64,000 bases of DNA from Pseudomonas mosselii (GTDB lineage Bacteria; Pseudomonadota; Gammaproteobacteria; Pseudomonadales; Pseudomonadaceae), in contig NZ_VAUO01000012.1 of assembly GCF_005796105.1 (NCBI RefSeq), forward strand, positions 6,430-70,429, given 5' to 3'. The notes beneath the pieces were generated by a model that saw nothing but the letters and a program-made list of their open reading frames with translations, was not told where the DNA came from and searched no databases. Numbering within the stretch: position 1 is the stretch's first letter; each line of letters starts with the position of its first letter. This document shows, one piece after another, positions 24,629 through 32,973 of the stretch. The translations under genes and the position numbers were made by a program.

Positions 24629-25246
24629 ATGAAAAACGACGTTCCATCCCTGTACCTGGCAGGCGGCACGGCCCTGCTGGTTACGCCAGCGGCTGCGGCA
24701 TCACAAGACTATGTGCTGGACTCGGTCTTGTACGCCCAGTTGGTTGCAGATAAACACGAGGGCTCACGTTTCGATGATTATGCGCGCTGGTACAGGGCTT
24801 ACCGCACGGCGTTGGAGCGCTGTGGCTGGATCGTGGCTACGAGCACGGCCGATTATCAGCGCGAGGCGCCCCCGTCGCCGGTGAGATCTATCGCAGAGCG
24901 CCTGAAAACCCTGCATCCGCAGCTTGCCGACGCGCTTGAGCCTGTTGTGTGCAGGCTGGCCACCTGCGATGCCCTTCAGCACCTGCGGCCGTTCACGCAC
25001 GCCCAAGTTGATTCGACGGCGAGTGTGCATGAACTGGGTATCGTGCTGGCCGGTCCCACACTGGTGTTGAGCAGCCTGGCCTGCGGTGATGGCGCTGATA
25101 TTCGCCACACCACGGCGACGCCTGACGAGCTGGTGCCGTTGAGCTACCGCTTCAAGCTGCATAGGCGGCTCGGTGAAACGGGCAACGCGCAATCGATCAC
25201 CGATCTTGGTGCTGTCGAGTCAGGAGCGTGCCATGGACCAGCCTGA
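24629..25246 (+). CDS. Unknown protein, member 2 of a three-gene cassette
   Basis: This 205-residue protein is not recognised. The start ATG 24629 follows AAGAGG. Its segment YARWYRAYRTALERCGW (51-67) lines up with AWFNKFLEVMRTCGW of member 1. A helical region (RSIAERLKTLHPQLADALEP) and a beta-looking region (HELGIVLAGPTLVLSSLACG) follow, then a basic strand (LSYRFKLHRRLG). The residues after about 185 are unlike the others and may be a frayed tail. It overlaps member 3 by 14 bases, which indicates one transcript and coupled translation. Confidence 0.72.
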   Translation: MKNDVPSLYLAGGTALLVTPAAAASQDYVLDSVLYAQLVADKHEGSRFDDYARWYRAYRTALERCGWIVATSTADYQREAPPSPVRSIAERLKTLHPQLADALEPVVCRLATCDALQHLRPFTHAQVDSTASVHELGIVLAGPTLVLSSLACGDGADIRHTTATPDELVPLSYRFKLHRRLGETGNAQSITDLGAVESGACHGPA

Positions 25247-25856
25247 AGCCACTGTCGTCACGAGCAGCCTGGCAGCGTTCATACCCGGGGTGAGCATTGA
25301 GCAGCGCCGTGCCGTGAAGCTCGCTGCGTTGTGGGCCGAGAGCACCACGTTCAAAAGCATGGCCGGCGAAAGTCATCAGCAGCAGTACGCGTTCTACCGT
25401 CGGCAGTTGCAGTACCTCGGTTGGGATGCACTGTCGGCTGAGGCAGTCCACTGGCCGGATCGGCAGCGCCCCGTGATTGTCGACCAGGCGCTCAAACGGA
25501 TCGATGCGCTGGCTGGCGAGCAACATGCTAGCAGCATGGCGCTCGCGTTGAGGGCGTTGCGCAAGAGCGGTCCGCCCCTGCTGCACTTCGAGTCACACTG
25601 CGGCCAGCGTGGACGGTTTCAGTTGTTGACGTGCGCGCCGGTCAGCCGCAACTACGTGGACATGGTTCTTTATCACGAAGCCGGCGAGGTTGAGGCGTTC
25701 AGCGCAGGCTTTCTGTTCCGCGAGCGGCGCAACACGCAAGTACAAGCGCAGTTGGTGCGCTTCAATTGCCGCCTGTTCGAGCAGGAACACCGTAGCAAGG
25801 TCGAGCGCGCGCTGGCGGGTATCGGCCTGAAGGATGTTCATGAGCTGGCGCTGTAG
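25233..25856 (+). CDS. Unknown protein, member 3 of a three-gene cassette
   Basis: This 207-residue protein is not recognised. The start ATG 25233 follows CAGGAG and lies inside the end of member 2. Helical residues 22-64 end in QYAFYRRQLQYLGW, matching the CGW helix of members 1 and 2 in position. A helical middle (QALKRIDALAG, SMALALRALRK) and a beta-rich end (LLHFESHCGQRGRFQLLTC, VDMVLYHEAGEVEAFSAGF) follow. The final helix RLFEQEHRSKVERALAGIG corresponds to the last helix of member 1. No catalytic motif stands out. Cytoplasmic location is likely, as no export signal is visible. Confidence 0.75.
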   Translation: MDQPEATVVTSSLAAFIPGVSIEQRRAVKLAALWAESTTFKSMAGESHQQQYAFYRRQLQYLGWDALSAEAVHWPDRQRPVIVDQALKRIDALAGEQHASSMALALRALRKSGPPLLHFESHCGQRGRFQLLTCAPVSRNYVDMVLYHEAGEVEAFSAGFLFRERRNTQVQAQLVRFNCRLFEQEHRSKVERALAGIGLKDVHELAL

Positions 25857-25925
25857 TGTCTGGTCTGGTTCAGCCCGCGCCGAGGCCCCCATCAAGGGTG
25901 AGCGGGTTGCTTGCCCGGCGGGGCC

Positions 25926-26519
25926 TTAGCCCAAGTAACCCTTGATGCCGGTGAAGATGATCTGCGCTGCCAGGGCGCAGACGAACAGCCCCATCAGGCG
26001 GCTGACGATCTGCAAGCCCTGGTCGCCCAGCAGGCGCTCGATACGGTGCGAAAGGTAGAGCACCAGGCCGACCGTGAGGCTGGCCAAGGCGATACTGACG
26101 ATGGCCAGCAGCTTATCGTCCCAATGCGGCTGGCTGACCCCCATCACCAGCAGCGCACCGATGGTGCCAGGGCCTACGGTCAGCGGGATGGTCAGCGGCA
26201 CGATGGTCACGTCTTGTTGCACGTTGTCGGTCTGGACCGCCGACTTGCCCTGGGCCATGGCCAAGGCCGAGATGAACAGCACCGAGCCTGCGCCGATGCG
26301 AAAGGCGTCGGCGGTGATCCCGAACACACCGAAGATCGCCCGCCCGAACAGGTACAGCAGCACGCTGGCGATCAACGTGGCAAACGCCACCCGCCAGGCC
26401 AGTTGCTTGCGCTCCTTGCTCGAATGCCCACGGGTCAGGCTGATGAAACACGAGAGCACGAAGAACGGGCTGTAGAGCACGAGCATCTTCAGGTAGACGC
26501 TGAACAACATATGAAGCAT
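25926..26519 (-). CDS. MarC/UPF0056 family membrane protein
   Basis: This 197-residue inner-membrane protein has six predicted helices. The MarC signatures include FFVLSCFISLTRGHSSKERKQLAWR, a cytoplasmic loop after helix two, and VPLTIPLTVGPGTIGALLVMG near residue 110. It is usual length for the family. The transport function of MarC proteins is not established; the old link to multiple antibiotic resistance is not supported. It stands alone, with the unknown cassette converging on it and retS starting upstream on the same strand. Confidence 0.88.
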   Translation of the reverse strand: MLHMLFSVYLKMLVLYSPFFVLSCFISLTRGHSSKERKQLAWRVAFATLIASVLLYLFGRAIFGVFGITADAFRIGAGSVLFISALAMAQGKSAVQTDNVQQDVTIVPLTIPLTVGPGTIGALLVMGVSQPHWDDKLLAIVSIALASLTVGLVLYLSHRIERLLGDQGLQIVSRLMGLFVCALAAQIIFTGIKGYLG

Positions 26520-26588
26520 GGGGTGGGTCCGCAGAGGCCAGGGTGGGGCAAGTGTACCAGCAGGCCAGGGCGTTGCCTGTGCGCGCTA

Positions 26589-29351
26589 TTATTCCAGGGG
26601 CGCGGTGCTTGCCTGATGTTGTCCCGCCCAGAACTGGATCACCTCACGCAGTTGCGAGAGTTCCACAGGCTTGGCCATGTGCCCGTCCATACCGGCCAGG
26701 CGGGCGCGCTCCTTGTGCTCGGCGAGAATGTGCGCGGTCAGTGCCACGACCGGTGTTCGCGGACGCTGATTGGCGGACTCCCAGGCGCGCAACTGCTGTG
26801 TGGCGCTGAAACCGTCCAACACCGGCATCTCGCAGTCCATCAGCACCAAGTCATAGCGTTTGGCTTTCATTGCCAGCAGCGCTTCTTCACCGTTGCTGGC
26901 GGTATCCGGCTCCAAGTCCAGCTTACCGAGCATGCCACGGATCACCTTGGTCGAGATGCTGTTGTCCTCGGCCACCAGGATGCGGAAGTCCCCTGGCAAA
27001 TGCAGAGGCGGCGGGGGGCTGCCGGGCAGTGGTGTGATGAGCTGATCGCGACCGCGCTGGGCCAACTCCTCGGCCAGGGTGGTCTTGAGGGTGTAGCCGG
27101 CTACCGGCTTGGCCAGGATGCGCTTGATCCCGGCGTTGCGGGCGATGATCTTGCTGGGGGCGTTGCTGATGCCGGTGAGCATCACCACCAGGATGTCGTG
27201 GTTCAGGCTCGGGTCTTCCTTGATCTTCGCCGCCAGCTGCATGCCGGTCATGCCGGGCATGTTCTGGTCCAGCAGCACCACATCGAAATAGTCGCGCAGG
27301 TGCGCCTTGGTGCGCAGCAGCGCCAGCGCCTCCTTGCCCGAAGGCACGGCGCTGACGTTCATGCCCCAGGCACTGCACTGCTGCACCAGCACCTTGCGGC
27401 AGGTATCGTTGTCGTCCACCACCAGAACCCGTGCCTCGCGCAGTGGGCCCTCGACGTCGGCGGGGGGCTGCTCCAGGCGTTGTGGGTCGAGCGGCAGCGT
27501 CAGCCAGAGGGTGTTGCCCATGCTGGTGCTGGTCTTGATCCCGAACTCGCCCTGCATCAGGCCGATCAGCTGCTTGGCGATTACCAGCCCCAGATGGCCG
27601 CCAAGCTTGTGGCTGGAGAGAAAGTGGCGACTGTGCAGCTCGGCTTGCAGCAGGGCGTTGCGTTCTGCCGCAGGCATGGGTTCGCCGCTGTCCTGCACGG
27701 CAATGCGCAGGCGTGGGGCTTCGCCACGCTGGTCGAGGGCCACCACTAGCAGGATCTCGCCGTGGTCGGTGTTTTTAAGGGCATTGTCGAGCAGGCTCGA
27801 CAGGGCCTGGCGCAGGCGCGTCGGATCGCCGCTGATGACCCGGGGGACCTGGGGCTGGGTGAAGCTGATCAGCTCGATGTTCTGCTGTTCGGCCTTGGCC
27901 CGGAAAATATTCAGGCAGTCCTCGATCAGCGCGTTGAGGTCGAACTGCACGTCGTCCAGTTCGATCTGCCGCGACTCCAGCTTGGTGATGTCGAGGATCT
28001 CGTTGATCAGGGTCAGCAGCTCGTTGCCGGCACTGTGGATGGTCTGTACGTAGTCGCGTTGCTTGACCGACAGCGGGGTGCCCAGCAGTAGCTCGGTCAT
28101 GCCCAGCACGCCGTTCATCGGGGTGCGGATCTCATGGCTGATCTTGGCCAGGAACTCGGCCTTGGCGTTGATTTCGGCGTCGCTGGCGGCCAGCGCGCGG
28201 CTGGCGCGAAAGCGCTCCTCGCTCATGCGCCGCAGGCGCTCGCTGACTGACAGGTTGAGCAGCATGCCGCTGACCACCGTCAGTACCATGAGGATGCCAA
28301 GCAGCCAGGGCGTCGGGGTGCGCGTCAGGCCCAGCAGCGCGGGCAACAACACCAGGCCGCCGAGGTTGAATATGAGCATGGCCAGGGCGAACAGCCGGGC
28401 TGGCACGAAGCCCTTGTACCAGTGGTAGCTGCTGACCAGTAGCATGCTCAGGCTGCCCAGTGCGATCAGGACGTAGGTCATCAGGTTCAGCGGCAGGGTA
28501 TCGACGAACAGCAGTATCAGGCCGCTGAGCCCGACCACCAGCATTTCGCCTTGCAGCAGGCGGTTAAGGCGCGCCGAGTTGCAGCGGGCGAAGAAATGCT
28601 GGGTGAAATACAGCCCGGCAAGTCCCGCCAGCACCAAGGTGAGGTAGGCCACGGGGGTTTGTGCGCTGTACCACAGGTGCGACCAAGGCCCGCCCAGGTT
28701 GAGCAGGATCAATGCGCTGAACAGCATCAGGCCGTGGTACAGGGCCAGGATCAGGGTGGTGCTGGAGCGGGTGTAGGCGAAGCGGATCAGATTGTGCACG
28801 ATCAGCATCGCCAAGCCGCCGAACAGCAGGCCGAACAGCAACGGCAGACGCTGGTCCGCAGCGGCGTAGGCCGCAGGTTCAAGGCTTACGGCAGGGCGCA
28901 ACTGATGCTCGGACACCAGGCGCAGGTACACGTCCACCGGCTGGCTGCCGTGGGGCAGCGGCAGAATATGGTCGCTGCTGTGCAAGTCGGTATTGCTCTC
29001 GCCGTGGCGCCCGTGGTGCAACTGGCGCAGCAGCTTGCCGCCTTCGAGGGCGTAAAGGTCCAGGCGCGACAGGTCTGGGGCGAAGATACGCACCAGTTGT
29101 TCCTGGTCGGTAGGCTCCAGGCGATAGTGCAGCCACAGGGCCTGGTCGGGGAGGGCGGCATCCAGTTCGTCGAGGGCCACGGGGCTGAACTGGTTGCGGT
29201 AACGCTCGGAGCGGACGTCGGAGAGTTGCAGGCTGGCCTGCTCGTCGAGCAGCGCCGACCATCCCCCGGCTTGTTCGGCGTGGGCCGGAAGCAGGCAGAG
29301 CAGGGCCAGTAAGCTGGCGATCAAGGCTGTGGCAATCCGAAGCCTGCGCAC
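26589..29351 (-). CDS. retS: Hybrid sensor kinase RetS
   Basis: The product has 920 residues. A signal peptide (to about LPAHAEQ) is followed by a periplasmic 7TMR-DISMED2 domain (about 30-170) and seven helices (about 185-390). The HisKA domain has H406 in ISHEIRTPMNG, then a HATPase, and two receiver domains (about 640-755, phospho-acceptor in VVLLDQNMPG; about 789-910, in LVLMDCEMPV). In P. aeruginosa RetS is encoded next to purD, as here. It binds GacS and blocks the Gac/Rsm switch to sessile growth. The GTG at 29351, with AAAGGA upstream, gives VRRLRIATAL as N-terminus; longer frames run through the purD 3' region. Confidence 0.92.
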   Translation of the reverse strand: MRRLRIATALIASLLALLCLLPAHAEQAGGWSALLDEQASLQLSDVRSERYRNQFSPVALDELDAALPDQALWLHYRLEPTDQEQLVRIFAPDLSRLDLYALEGGKLLRQLHHGRHGESNTDLHSSDHILPLPHGSQPVDVYLRLVSEHQLRPAVSLEPAAYAAADQRLPLLFGLLFGGLAMLIVHNLIRFAYTRSSTTLILALYHGLMLFSALILLNLGGPWSHLWYSAQTPVAYLTLVLAGLAGLYFTQHFFARCNSARLNRLLQGEMLVVGLSGLILLFVDTLPLNLMTYVLIALGSLSMLLVSSYHWYKGFVPARLFALAMLIFNLGGLVLLPALLGLTRTPTPWLLGILMVLTVVSGMLLNLSVSERLRRMSEERFRASRALAASDAEINAKAEFLAKISHEIRTPMNGVLGMTELLLGTPLSVKQRDYVQTIHSAGNELLTLINEILDITKLESRQIELDDVQFDLNALIEDCLNIFRAKAEQQNIELISFTQPQVPRVISGDPTRLRQALSSLLDNALKNTDHGEILLVVALDQRGEAPRLRIAVQDSGEPMPAAERNALLQAELHSRHFLSSHKLGGHLGLVIAKQLIGLMQGEFGIKTSTSMGNTLWLTLPLDPQRLEQPPADVEGPLREARVLVVDDNDTCRKVLVQQCSAWGMNVSAVPSGKEALALLRTKAHLRDYFDVVLLDQNMPGMTGMQLAAKIKEDPSLNHDILVVMLTGISNAPSKIIARNAGIKRILAKPVAGYTLKTTLAEELAQRGRDQLITPLPGSPPPPLHLPGDFRILVAEDNSISTKVIRGMLGKLDLEPDTASNGEEALLAMKAKRYDLVLMDCEMPVLDGFSATQQLRAWESANQRPRTPVVALTAHILAEHKERARLAGMDGHMAKPVELSQLREVIQFWAGQHQASTAPLE

Positions 29352-29487
29352 GACGAAATCCTTTCTTAGCGAATGAGCCAGGCGACAACTATGCGCGGCA
29401 CGCCAAGGTGAAGGCAAGGCCCTTGCGGGGCCTTGTCGACGAGCCGAAGGCCGCAAGCCTGAGGCTGTGCGGCGGTTCGGTGCGATA

Positions 29488-30783
29488 TCACTGCTGGTGT
29501 TCACCGCGCTCGCGAGCGATGGCACGGTAGCCGATGTCGGTGCGGTAGAAGCTGCCGTTCCAGCTGACTTGTTTGGCCAGGCGGTAGGCTTGCTGCTGCG
29601 CGTCGGCAACGCTGGCGCCCATGGCCGTAGCGCAGAGTACGCGGCCGCCGTTGGTCACCACCTGGCCATCCTTGAGCGAAGTGCCGGCATGGAACACCTT
29701 GCCTTCGATCTGCGCGGCGGCGTCCAGGCCGCTGATCGCGTCACCTTTGGCGTAGTCGCCTGGGTAGCCGCCGGCTGCCAGGACCACGCCCAGGCTCGGA
29801 CGTGGGTCCCACTGTGCTTCGACCTTGTCCAGGGCCTTGGCGAACGCGGCTTCGACCAGCAGCACCAGGCTCGACTCCAGGCGCAGCATGACCGGCTGGG
29901 TTTCCGGGTCGCCGAAGCGGCAGTTGAATTCGATGACCTTGGGGTTACCCGCCTTGTCGATCATCAAGCCGGCATACAGGAAACCGGTGTAGACGTTGCC
30001 TTCCTCGGCCATGCCGCGCACGGTCGGCCAGATCACCTGGTCCATCACGCGCTGGTGCACGTCGGCGGTGACTACCGGGGCCGGCGAGTAGGCGCCCATG
30101 CCGCCGGTGTTCGGGCCGGTGTCCTGGTCGCCGACGCGCTTGTGGTCCTGGCTGGTGGCCATCGGCAGCACGTTATGGCCGTCGACCATGACGATGAAGC
30201 TGGCTTCCTCACCATCCAGGAACTCTTCGATCACAACGCGCGAACCCGCCTCACCGAAGGCGTTGCCGGCGAGCATGTCGCGCACGGCGTCTTCGGCTTC
30301 TTGCAGGGTCATGGCGACGATCACGCCTTTGCCGGCTGCCAGGCCGTCGGCCTTGATCACGATCGGTGCGCCTTTTTCACGCAGGTAGGCCAGGGCCGGC
30401 TCGATCTCGGTGAAGTTCTGGTAGTCGGCAGTGGGGATCTTGTGGCGGGCCAGGAAATCCTTGGTGAAGGCCTTGGAGCCTTCCAGCTGGGCGGCCCCTT
30501 TGGTCGGGCCGAAGCAATCCAGGTTGCGGCTGCGGAACAGATCGACCACGCCCAGAACCAAGGGCGCTTCAGGGCCGACGATGGTCAGGTTGACGTTCTG
30601 CTCGGCGAAATCGGCCAGTTGTTCCAGGGCGGTGACGTCGATGGCGACGTTCTCGCACTTGGCTTCAATGGCGGTGCCCGCGTTGCCAGGGGCCACGAAG
30701 ACTTTCTCGACCCGTGGGTCCTGGGCGACTTTCCAAGCCAGGGCGTGCTCACGGCCGCCGCTGCCGATGATCAAAACTTTCAT
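29488..30783 (-). CDS. purD: Phosphoribosylamine-glycine ligase PurD
   Basis: This 431-residue ATP-grasp enzyme joins glycine to phosphoribosylamine in purine synthesis. It starts MKVLIIGSGGREHALAWKV. It contains the GAR synthetase signature RFGDPETQPVMLRL, KADGLAAGKGVIVA for ATP binding and EEFLDGEEASFIVMVDG. The start is the ATG at 30783; the 39 codons upstream are not conserved. It follows purH by about 180 bases on the same strand, which hold no further gene. The two may share a transcript, as they do in related species. Confidence 0.97.
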   Translation of the reverse strand: MKVLIIGSGGREHALAWKVAQDPRVEKVFVAPGNAGTAIEAKCENVAIDVTALEQLADFAEQNVNLTIVGPEAPLVLGVVDLFRSRNLDCFGPTKGAAQLEGSKAFTKDFLARHKIPTADYQNFTEIEPALAYLREKGAPIVIKADGLAAGKGVIVAMTLQEAEDAVRDMLAGNAFGEAGSRVVIEEFLDGEEASFIVMVDGHNVLPMATSQDHKRVGDQDTGPNTGGMGAYSPAPVVTADVHQRVMDQVIWPTVRGMAEEGNVYTGFLYAGLMIDKAGNPKVIEFNCRFGDPETQPVMLRLESSLVLLVEAAFAKALDKVEAQWDPRPSLGVVLAAGGYPGDYAKGDAISGLDAAAQIEGKVFHAGTSLKDGQVVTNGGRVLCATAMGASVADAQQQAYRLAKQVSWNGSFYRTDIGYRAIARERGEHQQ

Positions 30784-30965
30784 GTCAAAACCTCGAATTC
30801 TTTCGGACAGGAGGCAAAGCCTCGCGTTGTACGAGGTCGCAATGAAGCGGGTAGATGCAAGGCGGGGCCGTTTCCGATGAGCGGAGTTGCCTTTTGGCAA
30901 TGAGCATCAGCGGAAACTGCCCCAACGCAGCAGATGCCTGCTTCAGTGCGGCCGATTGCCGTAAA

Positions 30966-32573
30966 TCAGTGGCGGAAGTGGCGCATACCGGTGAAGACCA
31001 TCGCGATACCGGCCTCGTCGGCAGCGGCGATGACTTCGGCATCGCGCATCGAGCCGCCTGGCTGGATCACGGCGCTGATACCGACTTTAGCGGCGTTGTC
31101 GATGCCATCGCGGAACGGGAAGAACGCGTCCGAGGCCATGACTGCGCCCTGAACTTGCAGGCCAGCGTGCTCGGCTTTGATGGCCGCGATACGTGCGGAG
31201 TTGACGCGGCTCATTTGGCCGGCGCCGACACCGATGGTCTGGCGCTGCTTGGCGTAGACGATGGCGTTGGACTTGACGAACTTGGCGACTTTCCAAGCGA
31301 ACACCAAATCGTGGATCTCTTGTTCGGTCGGGGCGCGTTTGGTAACGATCTTCAAGTCATCGGCGCTGATCATGCCGATATCGCGGCTCTGTACCAGCAG
31401 ACCACCGTTGACACGCTTGAAGTCCCAGCCGGCAGCACGCTCGGCTGGCCATTCACCGCATTCGAGCAGACGTACGTTCTGCTTGGCAGCGACCACTTCA
31501 CGGGCGGCCTGGGAGATTTTCGGGGCGATGATGACTTCGACGAACTGACGCTCGACGATGGCCTTGGCGGTTTCGCCGTCCAGTTCGCGGTTGAAGGCGA
31601 TGATGCCGCCGAAGGCCGATTCGGTGTCGGTGGCGTAGGCCAGGTCGTAGGCCTTGCGGATACCGCCTTCGTCTTCAGGTACGACCGCCACGCCGCACGG
31701 GTTGGCGTGCTTGACGATGACGCAGGCCGGCTTGACGAAGCTCTTCACACATTCCAGCGCGGCGTCGGTGTCGGCCACGTTGTTGAACGACAACTCCTTG
31801 CCTTGCAGTTGCTGGGCGGTGGAGACGCTCGCTTCGCCTTTCTTGGCTTCGACGTAGAACGCCGCGCTCTGGTGCGGGTTCTCGCCGTAGCGCATTTCCT
31901 GGGCCTTGACGAACTGGCTGTTGAAGGTGCGCGGGAATTCGCTGCGGCCTTCGGTCGACAGGCTGTCGCGGGCCTGGTCGATGGTGCCCATGTAGTTGGC
32001 GATCATGCCGTCGTAGGCGGCGGTGTGCTCGAACGCTTTGAGCATCAGGTCGAAGCGCTGGGCGTAGGTCAGGCCACCGGCCTTGAGGCTCTCGACGATG
32101 CCGGCGTAGTCACCGGTGTTGACCACGATGGCCACGTCTTTGTGGTTTTTCGCTGCCGAACGGACCATGGTCGGACCGCCGATGTCGATGTTCTCGATCG
32201 CGGTCGGCAGGTCGCAGCCCGGCTTGTTGATGGTGGCTTCGAACGGGTACAGGTTGACCGCGACCAGATCGATCGGCTTGATGCCGTGCTCGTTCATGAT
32301 GGCATCGTCGGTGCCGCGACGGCCAAGGATGCCGCCGTGGATCTTCGGATGCAGGGTCTTGACCCGGCCGTCCATCATTTCAGCGAAGCCGGTGTAGTCA
32401 GCCACTTCCACCGCGTTAACGCCGTTGTCCTTGAGCAGCTTGTAGGTGCCGCCGGTGGACAGGATCTCGACACCGAGCTGTTGCAGCTCACGGGCGAATT
32501 CGAGGATACCGGTCTTGTCGGAGACGCTGATCAGGGCGCGGCGGACTGGCAGGCGGGTAGTCTGGTCGGTCAT
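30966..32573 (-). CDS. purH: Bifunctional AICAR transformylase/IMP cyclohydrolase PurH
   Basis: The 535-residue enzyme carries out the last two steps to IMP. The N-terminal MGS-like cyclohydrolase domain has RRALISVSDKTGILEFARELQQLG and DGRVKTLHPKIHGGILGRR. The C-terminal transformylase has RYGENPHQSAAFYVE, VIVKHANPCGVAV, GVGAGQMSRVNSARIA and SDAFFPFRDGIDNAAKVG. The start chosen is ATG 32573 (MTDQTTRLPVRR), matching the usual 535 residues, with GGAA upstream; an ATG four codons earlier is less well placed. It lies only 29 bases beyond a strong terminator-like hairpin that follows fis. Confidence 0.96.
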   Translation of the reverse strand: MTDQTTRLPVRRALISVSDKTGILEFARELQQLGVEILSTGGTYKLLKDNGVNAVEVADYTGFAEMMDGRVKTLHPKIHGGILGRRGTDDAIMNEHGIKPIDLVAVNLYPFEATINKPGCDLPTAIENIDIGGPTMVRSAAKNHKDVAIVVNTGDYAGIVESLKAGGLTYAQRFDLMLKAFEHTAAYDGMIANYMGTIDQARDSLSTEGRSEFPRTFNSQFVKAQEMRYGENPHQSAAFYVEAKKGEASVSTAQQLQGKELSFNNVADTDAALECVKSFVKPACVIVKHANPCGVAVVPEDEGGIRKAYDLAYATDTESAFGGIIAFNRELDGETAKAIVERQFVEVIIAPKISQAAREVVAAKQNVRLLECGEWPAERAAGWDFKRVNGGLLVQSRDIGMISADDLKIVTKRAPTEQEIHDLVFAWKVAKFVKSNAIVYAKQRQTIGVGAGQMSRVNSARIAAIKAEHAGLQVQGAVMASDAFFPFRDGIDNAAKVGISAVIQPGGSMRDAEVIAAADEAGIAMVFTGMRHFRH

Positions 32574-32602
32574 TTCGGATTCCATAACGCGGTGGATTCA
32601 GC

Positions 32603-32640
32603 AAAAAAGGCGCCTCTTTGCATGAGCGCCTTTTTTGTCG
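32603..32640 (-). terminator. Rho-independent terminator between fis and purH
   Basis: The arms aaaaaaggcgc (32603-32613) and gcgcctttttt (32626-32636) are perfect complements, with a 12-base loop. Read on the minus strand the hairpin ends in TTTTTT, the strongest terminator signature in the window. It follows the fis stop by about 16 bases and precedes the purH ATG by 29 bases. Confidence 0.85.
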
Positions 32641-32652
32641 GGGGTTCTGGCC

Positions 32653-32973
32653 TTACAACAGATCGTATTGCTTGAGCTTCTTGCGCAGCGTGCCCCGGTT
32701 GAGCCCGAGCATCTCACTGGCTTTGGTCTGGTTGCCCTTGACGTAGTTCATCACGCTCTCGAGCAGGGGCGCCTCGACTTCCGAAAGCACCAGGTTGTAC
32801 ACGTCCGTGACGGTAGCGCCTTCCAGGTGGGCGAAGTAGTTGTGCAGCGCCTTCTCGACGCTGTCGCGCAGGGTCTGGCCCTCCTCGCTCGGCGTATTCA
32901 GGTGCTGCTTGAGGTTGGCGTTATCGCTCACGGGCGTTGTTCCACTCACTAATGTCTCGGTCATCATCGTCAT
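32653..32973 (-). CDS. fis: DNA-binding protein Fis
   Basis: This 106-residue nucleoid protein begins MTMMTETLVSGTTPVSDNAN, as in other Pseudomonas Fis. The C-terminal helix-turn-helix is NYVKGNQTKASEMLGLNRGTLRKKLKQYDLL. Fis bends DNA and modulates rRNA, recombination and growth-phase genes. The start at 32973 overlaps the dusB stop in ATGA, the conserved dusB-fis coupling of gammaproteobacteria. The frame extending to 33048 lies within dusB and is excluded. Confidence 0.97.
   Translation of the reverse strand: MTMMTETLVSGTTPVSDNANLKQHLNTPSEEGQTLRDSVEKALHNYFAHLEGATVTDVYNLVLSEVEAPLLESVMNYVKGNQTKASEMLGLNRGTLRKKLKQYDLL

Noticed and set aside
25911..27749. A 612-codon plus-strand frame opposite marC and retS
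   Set aside because: It spans two unrelated genes on the other strand and has the His/Gln/Gly/Ala-rich composition of an antisense shadow.
30855..32675. A 606-codon plus-strand frame opposite purH
   Set aside because: purH is unmistakable on the minus strand; the plus frame has no recognisable domain.
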